Origin: Neodontobutis hainanensis
Lineage: Eukaryota > Chordata > Actinopteri > Gobiiformes > Odontobutidae
NCBI GenBank assembly: GCA_024349245.1
Contig: JALDNG010000004.1
Location: 2,732,001-2,796,000 of the forward strand
Length of the DNA: 64,000 bases
Reading direction: 5' to 3'
The notes under the pieces were generated by a model. That model saw only the letters and a program-made list of their open reading frames with translations. It was not told the origin of the DNA and made no database searches. Of this stretch, positions 33,101-47,468 are shown piece after piece (the first letter of the stretch is position 1; each line of letters opens with the position of its first letter). The position numbers and the translations under genes are program-made.

Positions 33101-34944
33101 TGAAAAATGGTTAATGGGACATTCAAGTGCAATTACTGTCACTCGGCGCTCACTGCTCTTATGACGAATGACACGGTTCATATTAAAGCAGACATGAAAC
33201 CATTAGAGTGATCAAACAGTGATAATACACGTCATAACAAATGCTCTATTGTTGGGACAAACTTGATATTTGTAGCGGCTGGTGGTAAATAAAACCTTTT
33301 GAAAACCACAGCAAGTAACATTATTCATCATTTTCTCAGTAAACACTAGGGCACATTGATCTGTTGACTTTGGCTCTTCCTACTGTTGTGTGTTTGTCGA
33401 GATTGACTCAATAAATCTGTGCTGTTCTGGTTCCTATCTCATATTGTTTACCAGAAATTGATAGTAATGGTTTTATAACTAATACTTTAATTCTGCAAGT
33501 GCTGTTGAAACCAGATTGGTAGCCTTTAATTTTAGGCGTATAACATCAGAAAGTACAAACAGAACAACTGGGATTTTCAGTTTGGAATGAAAAGCATAAA
33601 AAACTCACTAAATTAAGTAATAATTTCAGTCAGGATTCAGAAAGATGATGCTCAATCCCTCTGTGAGACCTGACTTTTTAATATATGTTTAAGAGACTTG
33701 GCACTGAGCAATAAATTGAGTTTGATTAAAGGCATAATATTCAGGATTTTGTAAACAAACCTGGTCCCATTGCTCAAGTGTATGAAAGTCAAATCTAGAT
33801 TATGGTGGTTCTTAAACTAACTCCTGTCCTTTTTTTCCTTTACAAAGTCCGCAAACACCTGCCATGTAAACAAAATAGTAGATGGGTTTACCTCGACATT
33901 GTTCCATAGGGATACATGTGTTGTAAAGATGGCTGCTGGAAATGAATTCATTTCAATTAAAAGCTTGCAAAATCAAATTTTGAATTAAAGTTTTTGAACA
34001 TTGTAAACAATTGTCCTTTTGCTCAGTTAACTGTTTTCACTTACCGCTGGCTTGCGGTCCATTGGGTAACGTGTAATGCTGTTGCTAGCACTTTCTACAG
34101 AGAAAATTCTCCTTTTGAGTGTGTTATGAGTAAGTTTTAATGGAGAGCATTTAGTGATGTAGGTAATGCTAAATGATTGGTTTGTAATACATTGTTACTG
34201 CTAACAAAAAAAAAAAAAATGCAAAGAAAGACTAATGGCTGGATACTACTAAGCAAAGTGACTATTTTGCCCCTTAGATTTTGAGAATGACTTTTGCCTA
34301 AACTGTGAAATCGAAACCCTTGTCAGTCTGGCCTAGTAACCCAATTAATTGACAAACTGTTGCAATCAGCATATTACTTACAGCCAATTGTTAACTATTC
34401 AACCATAAAACTCTTAATTAATACCCAAATGATTAAGAGATTCAAACTTAATATTCCAGCAGTGAATGGTCTGTCAGTTTGGGAAATTGCAGCACATTTT
34501 AAAGCAAAAGCTGCTGTGGTTTCTGCTCTAAAACCCCACCTCAGCAACTTTCAAAAATCCTTGCCTTAAGTTAAATTAGGACAGATGCACCATAAAATTC
34601 AAATCTATAAATTCCAAGAAAAAATAGTTGCAGCTTGAAATCCTCTAGCGATGTGTGTGGGATTGTAACGGCTCTTGTTGAATATGAATATGTCTGTCCC
34701 TGTGTGCATGGCCACTGTGAGCTAATGGGGAATATGCTGGCTTCAGGACAGAGTCTGTGGTGTGTGTCCTTATGGCAGCCAGCTGCAGAGTGGGCTATCA
34801 GTTGTGGGACATTACAAGGCGTTTGGAGAATGAGAGCTTTTGTATTCGGTGATAAAACGGGTATTAGACCCGGTATAGAATAGAGAGAGACCAATTTAAT
34901 ATTGATCAGCATTAATAAGACAGAGATATATTTTTATATAGGTC

Positions 34945-35165
34945 CATCTTCTTCTGCTTTTCTGGGGCCAGGCCCCCCAGGGCAAAAGTCTAAGCAGGAA
35001 CACCCGACTTTCCCCTCCCCAGACGCCCCCTCCATCTTTTTCAGGGGGATACTGAGGCGATCCCAGGCCAGCCTTGAGACATTGTCCCTACAGCATGTCC
35101 TAGGTCTTGCCTGGGGCCTCCTCCTGTTAGGACCTACTCAAAACACTTTCCCAGGAGGCATCTGA
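34945..35165. mobile_element. Fragment of a dispersed LINE-like element
   Basis: C/G-rich island in A/T-rich intron. CCCAGGCCAGCCTTGAGACA, CAGCATGTCCTAGGTCTTGC and GGGGCCTCCTCCTGTTAGGA resemble a widespread fish retroelement segment known from memory (CCTGGGTCTTCCCCGGGGCC type). Class uncertain. Confidence 0.5.
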
Positions 35166-36863
35166 AAAAGATACCCAAGATGGATTACAACTGAAAATAT
35201 ATCAACTAAAATATTTGCTGCAAGTTTTGCAGTATTGATTACAGTGTCCAAATAAAAAGTGTTGCTGAGCTTTTTCAAGGTCTTGCTTGGGACTCAAATA
35301 CATTAATACTTGTCTTGGTTCTTGACGTAGCGCTCTGAGGAGTTTAAATCAAGACTTGCCAAGGCCACATTGAATTCTTGTGAATAGATTACAGGACATG
35401 TGCATCACCTGGTCCTAGGACTGTTCATCCGGGTGAGTGGAAAAACGAGAGAGGACCTGAATCATGTTTTTATTTTATTTTTATTGTTTTCTGAGGCCTC
35501 TACACATGTGGTGTTCTGATGTATTTGCCTCAAAGTCTTGGTTTTATCTAATTCTCGATTCTGGACCTGTTCATGGCATGGTCTGGGTTAGTGTTGTCTT
35601 GGCAATAAAACTTCTAATGAGACTTAAAATGTGTATCCCCAACCTCTGTGCTAGTTCGACATGAATATCCTGCAGCGTAACCCTAAAAGGAGTTCTTCAT
35701 CATGCTTTAAGTCAAGCTACTGCCCACCTTTATTTGGACTCTTTTCTCTATAATCTCTTCCCCAACTTCTGCGCTAGCACAATGTGCTTTTATCTTATTT
35801 TAAGAATTCTGTGACAACCATCCTTCAATTAGAGAAGTAATAGACTAGTGAATACTCTTCATTCCTTAAACTAGAACTTTATTTTTCCACAGTTTTTGCC
35901 TTTACTCATTCATTTGTGTTTTCTGACAGTCTCTTGATTTAGCAAATGGAAAATGTGCTGGTTTGGAGTCAGTGGTGTGTGTGCTTGTGGTTAGCTGCAG
36001 AATGGGCCGTCAGTCAAAGGGCACATTACAAGCCGATCAGAGAATAAATAACTTTGTGTTTGGTGATGATCAGGTATCGGACTATTGCCCTATCCCCTAT
36101 TTCTGTTTTACAAAAGAGTCACAGGTCCTTCTCTATTTTCACAGTTGGAAAAATGTGTGTTTGAAGGTTGATAATGAAAAGAATCACAAGCTTGAAATGA
36201 GTAGTGCTGCTTAAAATGAAATAGGGAAGTGGTTTCTACATTTAGCCCGGTTAGCTTCATTTGCAAATTGTGCCTCTATAGATCATTCTTTTTCTTCTCA
36301 ATAGTTCCTCGATTACCATTGCATACTTTCACTACTGTCAAGGTGAGACTACGAAGGATATTGTATTTATTTTGCTTCTCTAAGACAACTTTCTCTGAAA
36401 TCTCTGGTAAAATGGGGCAAAAGATCAGGGTTTGCTGTGCACTAGAGACAGAAATCTTGTAGAAACTTCTGAGGAAATCAATTTCTAGTGTTAGATGCTC
36501 TTGCCTAATGTATACTAGGTGTGGTTTTAAGCTATACTACCATAATCACAATATTAAAACCATTAATACTGCTAAATACTATTTGTTTAATTTGAACTGA
36601 TGAGAACAGAGCAGAAATAACACATTTAGGGAAAAAGCTTTTCTATTTAATACATCTTTTTATCTGTTTGTGCTGCCAACATATTCAATAAAAATGCTTA
36701 TTAGGTGTTATAATATGCAAAAAAGTACCTCCCTCCCAAATGACTGGACTAGTGCAACGAGTGGAAAAGTCAATTTAAAGTTCCATTTTAGCCTATTTAA
36801 ATAATGTATCATTAAATCAACCTAAACATTTCATCTCTCATGTCTGATGTAGATGCTTTATTT

Positions 36864-36887
36864 AGCTTGTAGATATATCTACAAGCT
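36864..36887. repeat. Perfect 24-bp palindrome
   Basis: AGCTTGTAGATA is followed directly by its exact reverse complement TATCTACAAGCT, with no spacer. Confidence 0.9.
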
Positions 36888-39027
36888 TTTGACTGTATGA
36901 AAAAAACAAGAAAAGAGACAGGCAGTGCTTCAGTGAGACCTGTGCTTTTTTGACCTAAAGTTCATGTAATTATTTCTTGACCTAACCTTTGTTGATCTGT
37001 GACAAAAATGCTCAATGAGAAAAGGGTTCACCTAATATGGCAAAGCAAATCCATGAGTCTAGTGGCGTTGGCTACTTCAATCAATACATTGATTTCCTCA
37101 TACGCTTGTGGAAAAGGACTGCATTTTAGTTAACGGCCTGTTTTTGAGGCACAAACGTAGCTCCACAAAACAGTGTATGTAATCGTGAGTCTCGGGAATG
37201 TAGCTTGTGATTCACGAGAGCCGGTATCTTCTCACAGTTTCCCATTAGCTGCCCTGAGTGTCGGTCACTCGGGTCTCGACAGTTTGTGCTTCTGGGCAGC
37301 TCTGTGGACAGACTCAGCTGGTCAGTCTGAAATCTGATTCTGCAATGGCACTGACCCGAGCCAGAGCCAAACATCCTGCCTCTGTTACCTCTTTGTAAAG
37401 AGAGCTTACACACTGGCAGAGCTACCGACCTTGGGCACTTTTTGTATTTGTCAGTCTGGCTGCAGATAATTTCTCACAAGAAAAGTATTTTTTTTTCTCC
37501 ATCTATTTTTCCTATTGATGCCCACTCAAAAATGTTGCTAAGTATGCATTGTCACAATTCTGATTTTAGTGACCAGCAGTGGCTCATTTAAACAACAGTT
37601 TTTAAGAAACAAGTGGCCGTTCAAGAACATTCTACTGAAATGATTGTAGACTTTTTCGTTAAAAACAAGATAAAGCTAGTGTTTTTCTTGAGCTGGACCA
37701 TCTAAAATGTGTTTAGTTTACAGAGAGTTAGCATCATCTGGTAAGTTTTTTTTGCATTCAAATTTGGAATCTTTTGTCTATGTAATGTAAATGTTTTGGT
37801 CTCGTAAATGAATTCTCCTTATAATAAATAATATTGGAGCTGGAGATTAGTGGATTTTATTTGAAAAAGCTGCCTTTACTATCTTAGCATTTTAGAAACG
37901 GCATTTATTAAAGAAAAAAGACTTGCCGAGGAGTTTATAAAGGAACTAAATGGGAGTTTCTGAAAAAGGCTGTTCTTCTGCTGTGTTCATCTATAGACTG
38001 TTTAGTCTAGTCTGGTTGTTTAAGTCGGTGCTAGTTGCTGCATTACTGCTTTATTATTGTGCCTACTGCAGAGTTGAGCTCATTACAGGTCATTAATCCT
38101 GCCACCTCTTCCACTTTATCTTATTTTGAGACATTGAGTTGAACTGATATAAGCCAAACAAAAGCACAAAGCTGTAGAGACTAATTGACCTATTATTAAC
38201 TCAGTAATTAGTAAGACAAACCTTCATGATGGTTATTTGTTTGGAAGAAAGTTATAAAGCTACAAGTCAGCTATTTTATTTCAGATTCTTTGGAAGCAAT
38301 TGCATGACATTGGAAGTTTCTCCTCTAGATTGTTTTGCTGTAATTATTCTGTAGTTAACCTCCTTGGTGTCATGGAGCCAGGAGCAGTATTTTGGCAGTG
38401 AAGCCTGTCCTCCGGTGCCTTTTGGTGTGTCAGAATGAGAACAGCTGTATCTTCACACTGTCGACGGGTTCTGGTGCAGCACATGTTGAAAACTGAGATA
38501 ATTTAGGCTGAATATACAAAGTTCATTGAGCGTTGTCTCTCTTTATCTGGTTTTAGACCAATTAACACCTTGGGAAAGTCTTCATTGCACTCGCACGAAC
38601 AACGTTAGTCAAATTACTTTATTCTTTTTCCTCAGCGCCTCAGTGTTGGTGGCAGACGCAGACATCTGAGGAGAGAAAGTCACATGAGCTGACATCAAAA
38701 CACTACTCTCACTGAGCTGAAACCTGTGCACATAATTACCATAAATAATAAACTCATCTGTTAAAACCTGTTTATGTTTTTTGGGGAAAATGGTCTGAAG
38801 TTTAGATCCTTTAAGAAGGACCTGCCTGGAGACTTTTACATCAGGAAACATCAATTTTTTTGGTCTTAAATGTATTATTCATGGCCTTTTCAGTCGTGGT
38901 ATCTGACTATGTTCTGAAATATCATAAAATATGTATGAAATAAAGAAAAAAACATCTTGGTAATTTGACCAAATATGTATTTAGACAAGTAGTTCAGAAG
39001 TGTTATCCTGGGATGCTTCTAATATTA

Positions 39028-39499
39028 CTTTATACTAGTGTCAAAAATTACGATATTTCAATAAATATCGATACTGAAATATCTCACACAATACTCATTT
39101 CCCGAAGTATCGATACAAGCTGAGCTTTGTCGCTTTCACTTTCTCTCTTTTCCTTCTCTCTTGCCTATTGTTGATCTTGTGATTGGACTTTTGGATTTTA
39201 CTTGAATCTTTTTTTTTGTTTGTTTTTTTGTTTTTTTACATGCACTTTTGGTTTCTGAATGTATGACAATCTGAGAGGCCTTTTGAACAAGTGCACTAAC
39301 TCAAGACATTTTTATTAATGTAAAATATACCTCGTCATGTTCTATCTAGACATGTTATATTTATCTTTAAATAAAAAAATAATAAAATAATATTGTGACA
39401 GTTGTTTTCCCTTCGGTATCGAAAATGGTATTATCAATATTTTTGAAGGTATCGTATCGAAGTTAGAAATTCCAGTATTGTGACAACACTACTTTATAC
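39028..39499. mobile_element. hAT-type MITE with 8-bp target-site duplication
   Basis: The element at 39036-39491 (456 bp) has ends TAGTGT...ACACTA (perfect 6-bp inverted repeat, with weaker similarity continuing to about 25 bases). It is flanked on both sides by CTTTATAC (39028-39035 and 39492-39499). An 8-bp target duplication is the mark of the hAT superfamily. The inside carries CGATA/TATCG-rich words and a T-run; there is no transposase frame, so it is non-autonomous. Confidence 0.85.
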
Positions 39500-42400
39500 C
39501 ACTGGATGGAGTCATGAGTCTCTGTCAATCGAGCTCAAATTGGAGGTTCCTTTTCTGCGGGGTCTATTCTTACCATTGGTGTAACACAATGGATATTCCT
39601 TTAGCAGTGTATTGTAATTCATAGTTCTGCGTCATGCTAAGATGATGCATTGGGTTAGTGCTGTGCAGTAAATCTAATAAAATTAATTACTTTGAGTTTA
39701 ACATTCATTCAAATTTGTTTCCTAACCATTACACTAAAAGCTAATGCTGCTGCTAGCACCGAGTGCAGCTCAAATAATGTCTGGAGTGACTCCAGACATT
39801 TAAAAAGACTAATAATCACCAGAAAACCGACAACATTACCATTGTGATGTGCTGTGGGCTTTGATTTAACCTGTCACCTTTTACGTCTTATAGCAAGAAC
39901 TTTAAAAAGCCTTTTTTTTGTCTAGTCCTTTTTTAAAGCTAGAATTTGGTGTCTCATTGCTTATGCTGCATTGTCAAGTAATTGTAGGCTTTGATGTAAT
40001 TGTTGTAACAATATATAAATTGCCTTAAAATGTTGAATTTATAGCTAACAAGTCTCATGAAACAATTGGCTCTTTTTTTTTTAATTTAGCAATCAAATCT
40101 GTTCTTTTGAAAAGTTTTAGTGCAAATAGTACATTTTGGGTTGCAGTCGAGGCCATGTAAGTGATCTGACACTAGCTGCCTTGAACAGTCTTTGAATAAG
40201 TAAATAGCCTCATGTCCCTTTTTAGATTAGAACAGATGCAAATGCTGTCAAATATAATGTTGCAGTGTATTCTGTACCCTGCCTGTCAAAGATTATCAGG
40301 CTGCATCGTCTCAACTCAACTCGGGCAGACACTAAAGCCGACAACTTCTAACATTACCACATTTTTTGCCTAATAACACAACACTCAGACTTACAAATTT
40401 GTTACTGCTGTGTCACAAGAGAGTTTTGGAGACACAAAATGCTCTAGGACTGCACAAAATCACATTTTTTTAATGCCAACTTGACTTTTATGTTGGTAAA
40501 TGCTGTTTCTTTTGAGGCTTTTGAGTGTTTTTCGGTTTTTCCATGGGGGAAATCCCCACCACTGATTAAATGTGGTGTGTTCCGATTTTCATCTTACATA
40601 ATCCTAATTCTGGTGTTTCATAATGCAACAGCCTGAATGAAGCTGAGTCATTTTAAGATGTTGTTGACATTAGAGGATAAAGTAAGTGGCAGCACTTGAC
40701 TTAACTTACCACTTCAGCCTCTTAGGCCTTGTCTGATCAACTTATTTTGGCAACGACACACTGTGTAGGTTATATTCTCAACTGGAGCAGGTTTGTCAGT
40801 TTTTAAGAACATACATTTTGTAATTTATAAAATGTCTGCTTTAAGGAGGTCCTTAATTTCATTTTTTCAACTCTTAATAATGTAAAATAATGTGTTTTGC
40901 GTATGGATTAGTTTAGAAAATAACAGCAAAAGTTGCCCGGATTAATAGAATTGGCAATTCATTATTATTTATCTAGACTCTCCTTGTTGAAGACTGTGTA
41001 TGTGGCATTTCCAAATGTGTGAGTGGTGTTAAAAGCTGTTGCATTACTGCTTCGTGGGAAAGTAACTCTGCGGCAAGATCTTTGTCCCTAAAAGCAATTA
41101 CAGTATTCACAATCTGACAGACAGTGATGATAAAACAGCTCTGCAGCAAGTCTGGTGTTTTTGTGGTCAGACATGTGAATGATCTTATTGTTTTTTTTTT
41201 TCTGAATACACTGCAGCAGCAAGTTGTCTGACACATCAGTCAATTCAGAAAAAAAAGTTCATCTTGTTGACAGAAACTTTTATAAACAATATTTAATATA
41301 AAAAGTCTATGGGATGTTTATTTTCTTGTCTGTGTTGCTAAATCCACCAGTAGACACTTTTGGTACTGCAATGAAAGGCTATAAAATACAGTCTGTAAAA
41401 CCGGTAAGACACATACAACTCAAGGTGTGAGTAAGGACTATTTTAGATTCTGTTATAATTCAAGCTTTAACAATTTCCTAATTTGATGAAATTGTTGAAT
41501 CATACTTGCAGTAAATAAATTTATTTTGTTGAATGTTTACAGATTCACGTAACCGTAGCTTTTCCTCAAAAACTCACACTTTTTTCTCTGTTAGGAGTTG
41601 GAATTTTTTATTGGTCAGTGTGTGGTCACATGATACAGGCCTTTAGCATAAAATAAAGTTAAGCCTGGAACACTTTGAACCAATGTTGAAGTTTCAATTA
41701 AATATAAAGTTGGATGATTTACAACTGAATAATTGCTGTAGCACATACATTTTTGATTCACAAACTAATCAATGTTAGTGTTTGACGTTAACTTTGGGTA
41801 TGGTCATGTTTAAATTCCAAATGGCCAAGTGTACATATGTTAAAAATGAGTGTACAGGTCTTTGGGTGCTCACAGCAAGGACACAATACTATTAAGACAT
41901 TTTTTGGATGCTGCATTTACATACTAGATGGCTCTCTATCAATTTTATCTAGTGTAAATGATTTTGAGTAAACAGAAAATACATTACTGGGCCATGTTGA
42001 CTCTACTAATGTCCTGTCACAAGTTGTAAAATGATTAGTCAAACACTTAATGAGGAGACTAATGATTTTAAGCTATAATTTGATTCTCAGTTTTTTTTCA
42101 TAATGACCTAAACTTTTTTTTGTTTTATTTAATGAAAAAAAAACTGGGCCTGGAGGGATTTGCTGCTGGAGTCAGTTGCAGGGTTTTTGTTGACTTTATT
42201 TTTGCATCATGTCTCGTCTAATTGCTTTCTTTGCCCTTTGGCTGTTGTCTCTTCTTTACATTGTACAACCCTGATTGATTGACAGTGATCAAGGAAAAAG
42301 TTTTAAAGCTTGCAGAAGTTGAGGAAGATGAAGTTCACAAGGCTCCCTCATTAAATAGACTGTGTTCAATTGAATAACAAAGGCTTGTATATGACCCTGA

Positions 42401-43992
42401 CTTGTGCTCTTCTTCTGCTGTATTCCCTCAATACCTACACTTTAACAGAAATAACCTTTGTTTCTACCAAGCATTGGGTTGGAACAGCAAGCATTGCTCC
42501 TGGTAATCCTTTCTACTTTGGTGTTGGTAGGTCATATGAAGAGATTGGAGTGTTAAGTCAGTAGTTGTATCATGCCAGGGTATATTAAAAGCGCTACTGC
42601 TTCCAAATTTCCCAACACAAACAAAAAAGGCAGTGGTGTTAATCCACAATTTAAAAATTAAAGTAAAAGTAGTGCTGTTAACGAGCTATCTGATATGTTG
42701 GTGTTTATTTGGAAATGGGCTGTAACATTCTGCCTTCTTCCTATCTTAAAATCTGTTTATCACAAGACCAAGATAAGTCATATTTGCAGAAAATCTTGCA
42801 CAATACTGATGGACCTATATGATATCTTTGAATATATCGCCACACAGTCTTATTCCTACTTGCCTTTAAAGACATAAAATAAAGGGTTTCATGTGCAAAT
42901 AGGTTGGAAATTAAGACTAAAACATTGTGAAAAATGTGTCTGATTTAGGATCTTATTCTTTTTTGAGGTGGCCGACAAAACATAAAACGTACAAGACATG
43001 ACTAACCATCAACAGTGGAGTTCACATTAGGTTCACAGTTGCGTTTTACTTTTAAGGATGGATTAAATATAAAGGAACTTCCTTTTTTGACTTTTCCTCT
43101 GTCAACCACAAAACTGTAATGGTACATTACTGTCATTGTTGTACCCTTGACAAATTGAAATGCTAATCTAAGCTGGACATACCGAACTGCATGCATTGTA
43201 CTGGTAGATTGACAGAAACTGGTGTATGACTTTGATTTCCGCTCCTCTTTTCCCTGTGGGCTGCCTTCACTGCAGTTTAGCACACTTAGATCCACTTTAT
43301 CTCCAGTTGTTTGACCTCCTGGGCTGTATCAGGAGACTGTGTCGCACTACTGTGCATCTGCACTCCCTTGTTTACCACCCACTCTTCCTCGCCCGGCTGT
43401 GTTTCCACTGTCAGCAGCTAATTGGCTCCTCTTTACGGCTCCCTGGGACTTGTCTCTGAGTGTGGAGGTGTGGCACTCTGACCCTGCTGTTTCAAAAGAG
43501 ACCAGAGGCGATCGCTGCCCTGCTCAAGCTCGAAGTGAACCTAGTGACTTTGTAATGCTCCACAAGTACAACTTTCCTGCGCCAACAAAAGTGCTCTGCG
43601 CTTTTTAACTTGTCTGTCACAGATCTGCCATAATTTGATAATGGGAAACCAGACACTGTATGGTTCAGCCCTGTTCTGAGTCAGCCTTTTCATATGATAT
43701 CAGTCTTTCATATGAAGCATGAAATAACTGTTATATTATGAATTTGACTCAAAAGTTACTAGCACTGTAACATAAATATAGACTTGTTAAAAAAGCATCA
43801 GAACTGTACTTGTAACCACATAAATCAGATTTCTTGATTAGATTTCATCCTGTTAATACATGCACAATTCTTTTTTGTGGATATAAAGTTGATATAAACA
43901 TTTGGTACAGGCAGAAAATTAAAATAAATGTTTGAATAAATATTCTCTTTGGTTATCATTGTCTTTTCATCTTATATCAAATAATCTTACAC

Positions 43993-43997
<5 letters not shown>

Positions 43998-44029
<32 letters not shown>
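43998..44029. repeat. Poly(T) run
   Basis: About 32 consecutive T. The Phe-rich frame 43932-44228 is produced by it and is not a gene. Confidence 0.95.
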
Positions 44030-45814
44030 CAAAAGTTGCATTCATCTGAATTTAATTCTAATTAAATTGCGAGACACTGAACAATTCACATCCCATATAC
44101 TGATTAACAAGGACTTTGTAGACAGGATTAGACAAAGCTTACATTTGCAGCTTGAACAGCTTCTGCTGTATCATTTTTGGGACTTTTATTTCCTTGTTCC
44201 ATTTAGTTGCCATCAACTTACACATTAAAACAGTCTGTCTAATCGCATCCACTGTTTCTAATTGAGCACACATCACAGACATATGTTTGAGTATGAATGG
44301 ACAGACACACAGTAGAGAGTATGTGAAGTAACAGAGCTGTCAGTGTTGAGATGTATTTCACGTCAAAGTGTTGTGATAGACTCCCAACATCTCTGCGTTA
44401 CTCATTAGCAGGAGATCAGGAGGAGGCTAATGTAAAAGTCTGTCCACATCTGAAAGGGTTAGACTTTCACAGTCACAGCTATACACCAATGTAAAATCAA
44501 ATGTCTTTTCAATTTTGTCTCATAATTGGTATTCCCGAGGTTTCAAATTGTGCTGTTTTATCACAATGTCAATTATATTTTGCGTTTCTTTGGTGATAAA
44601 TGTCAGCCCAATGACACAGTCGACGTATCTTGGTTTATCAGAGGTATTTTTAGAAGAGGAAAATGGAAATATATGTCGGGCTACTTCAATGCCCTATGGC
44701 ACCAATTCAACCCAGAAACATTGTCCTTAAAAAAGCAGGAAGTGACATAAGGTTTGCCATTGTTCATAAACTCTTGAGATTATAATTCAACATTTACTTC
44801 TAGTCAAAACACCCAGACAGAGACGCACATGACGTTAGCAGTCTTTGGAAGATTTTAGCAGAAAGCCCTTCTGTTTTTCTGCTTGCATAAGGTTTGTATT
44901 TAAAAAAAATATCTAGAGTTGGTTTAAATCTGTTTCTGAGAGACTATGGGCTTAAATTCAGATGGAACAAATGTTTCTTATTGAATGCGCTGAAGCGATG
45001 TTTGGCTCTCGATGCTTAGTGAAAGAGAGAAAAGTAAAGTATTATTGTAGGTGATACAGCTGCAGCCAACTTTTTTAATATATGACCTAAATACATCACA
45101 TTACTTTTGTTTTGTTATTATCAGATAAAATAATCTGTTTGTTTGTCAAAGGTGATGTTGTGAACACAGAGAAGATGGACATAACCACCATTTTATACAA
45201 TCCACATCTAAATACTGCAAACAATAGTGAAGCCATATTGTAGTATTTACAGCAATATGGAGGCATCTGTTTCATGCAGCTGTAGTATTTAGGGTTACAT
45301 TAAAGAAAGAGCTGTGTATTGTTCCAGCCTAGACTCTATTGAACAAAAATCAACCGTTTTCTAATGAGAAAGATAAATTAGCAATAATTGCTTACTACTT
45401 TTCTCAATTTAATCAACACTAGGTCCTTGTATATAGCTTTAATTACATTTATACATTTTGGGGAGCATACCTTTTTATGCAAATTTACACTGTTTACTAT
45501 GCAAAAAGTGTAAATGGTGAGTAATTGAGTTGTGAAGACAGACAGATGACTCCAGGCCTGCTTTTCAGTAATGACTTTGTCTAGTTGTGTCCTCATTTGC
45601 CTGTAATTTCCCTGCTGCTCATATCACCTGCTCTCATTTCCTTCAATATAAATACATTCGGTCCCGCAGCAGCCAATCAGACGCTGCATCTGTACTTTCC
45701 CAACTGCATCGGTGGAGAGTAAATGTGCCGCGCTTGCACTCTGTCAGGAACATCATCTGTAATCATTTCAGGCCATCATTTTCTATCGGTTGAGATCAAT
45801 TGTATGGACAAGAC

Positions 45815-46380
45815 ATTTATTTTTGTATAGCCCAATATCACAAAAACAGCCGCCTCAAAGGGCTTAACAGACTGCACTAGACAACATCCCCTGTCCTTAG
45901 ACCCTCCATCAGGATGAGGAAACACATCACCCAGCAGATCAGAGGTTTGCGTCCACCCTAGGAGGAGGTGGAAAGGAGAAAAACAAAAGTGCTAAATACT
46001 ACTGAAAATAGGCAGATGTAATAATAATATCAGCGGTTGAGTGTGTACCTACAGCTACAACCAGTGTAAACCTAACCCTATGATCAATCAGTCTCCATAC
46101 GTTTGGTGAAATAAGTATGTTTTGAGTTTGCTTTTGAAAATCTCAACAGAGTCAGATTGCCACACTTCCACCGGGAGCCCATTCCACAAAAATGGGGCTC
46201 TATAAGAAAAGGCTCTGTAGCCAGCAGACTTCTTCTTTATTCGAGGAAGTTGAAGGAGGCCAGCGTCCTGAGAGCGAAGGGTATGAGCTGGAGTATACCA
46301 GGTGATGAGGTCAGATAGGTAAGAGGGTGCGCGTCCACAAAGGATTTTATAGGTTAACAAGAGAACTTTGAAATCAGCTC
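45815..46380 (-). mobile_element. L2-like LINE, 3' end with C-terminus of the reverse-transcriptase ORF
   Basis: On the - strand, 46360-46088 encodes LTYKILCGRAPSYLSDLI, TLRSQDAGLLQLPR, RAFSYRAPFLWNGLPVEVW and IFKSKLKTYLF. This is the usual C-terminal tail of fish L2-type non-LTR retrotransposon polyproteins (consensus of the type APSYLSDLL...LRS-D-GLL-VPR...FSV-AP-LWN-LP...FKS-LKTHLF). It is followed by a 3' tail containing GATATTGGGCTATACAAAAA. 5'-truncated, so dead. The same tail occurs at 23660. Confidence 0.85.
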
Positions 46381-47385
46381 TAACATGAATACCTGCTGAA
46401 AAGACTGCTGTACATTAGCAGTGAGCATTTCCTCTGGTTCATTTGATGAATAAACGTATGAGGCCTGCCTTTTGGGCCTCACATTCGCTCATGACTAAAG
46501 AGATTTCCAACTGTTATCAATCAGACACTGTCAGATTAGTGTTATATTGAATAAGCTTAACCTTGCCTCAAATTTATGTGCCTTTAGGTAGTTTGGGATT
46601 GATTTTATGCTTGATTTTCAATGCTATGTTATCTGTATAGTTCCCTCTCCTGGAAAGCCATAAACACCTGGAAACCGAAAGAGCCAGTCAGGTAAATGAC
46701 AAGAAAATGAATTTCCATGAACTCCCAAGTCCTGAAAATAATGTATATTGTCCAGTGTTATAAAGATTGAATTGTTCACATTTATACATTTCTGTGAACC
46801 CTTTGGGAGCTAAGTTTGAGTTTTGATCCTCTGAGGTTGTGGTGGTAGTTTGTGGAGTTGAGTTCAAACTGAATAAGAGTAAAATAGTCAGGACATACAA
46901 GAAAACTAATTCTGCAATAAATTATATAAACATTAATGAAAAATACTTTCTAGAATTGATGAGATAAAGTCATGGAAAATTTTGGTAACTCTTTAAGTCA
47001 AGTAAATATGACCCAACTTTTAGTTTAGATTATTATGGAAAAGTCAACCTGTAATTTCTCGGCAAAAAAATGTAGTAACAATGACACTCACAATCTCTCT
47101 TACTTCATGTCTCTTCAAGTTAAGTACTTTGTCATTATAACAATAAACAATTAGACAACAACAAAGCTTCTGCATTATAAAATATCCATCTAGTGTTTTA
47201 ACTTAGTCTTAGTGTTATTTGAATTATTCAGCACAAAAACACAATAGAAAGCCATAAGTAAAAACATTACCTCAAAGGAAGTTCTATTACTTCTGCAACG
47301 GGCAGTCTTCATCAAATTGGTTAAGTAGTAGCAGGTACTCTTTTATGCAGTACCCAAAGACTCTAAGGTAAAGTGATCTAAGGTA

Positions 47386-47468
47386 ATCACTTTACAAGTG
47401 ACGGTTCAGTGTCTTGCCCAAGGACACTTTGGCAGCATGAACGGGATTGAATTGGCGATCTTTAGAGG
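47386..47468. mobile_element. SINE/repeat fragment
   Basis: GGTTCAGTGTCTTGCCCAAGGACACTTTGG and GCATGAACGGGATTGAA are words of a common fish repeat. Only about 80 bases are recognisable. Confidence 0.45.

Noticed and set aside
43932..44228. 98-codon frame with a poly-Phe tract
   Set aside because: The Phe run is a poly(T) tract; the rest shows no family.
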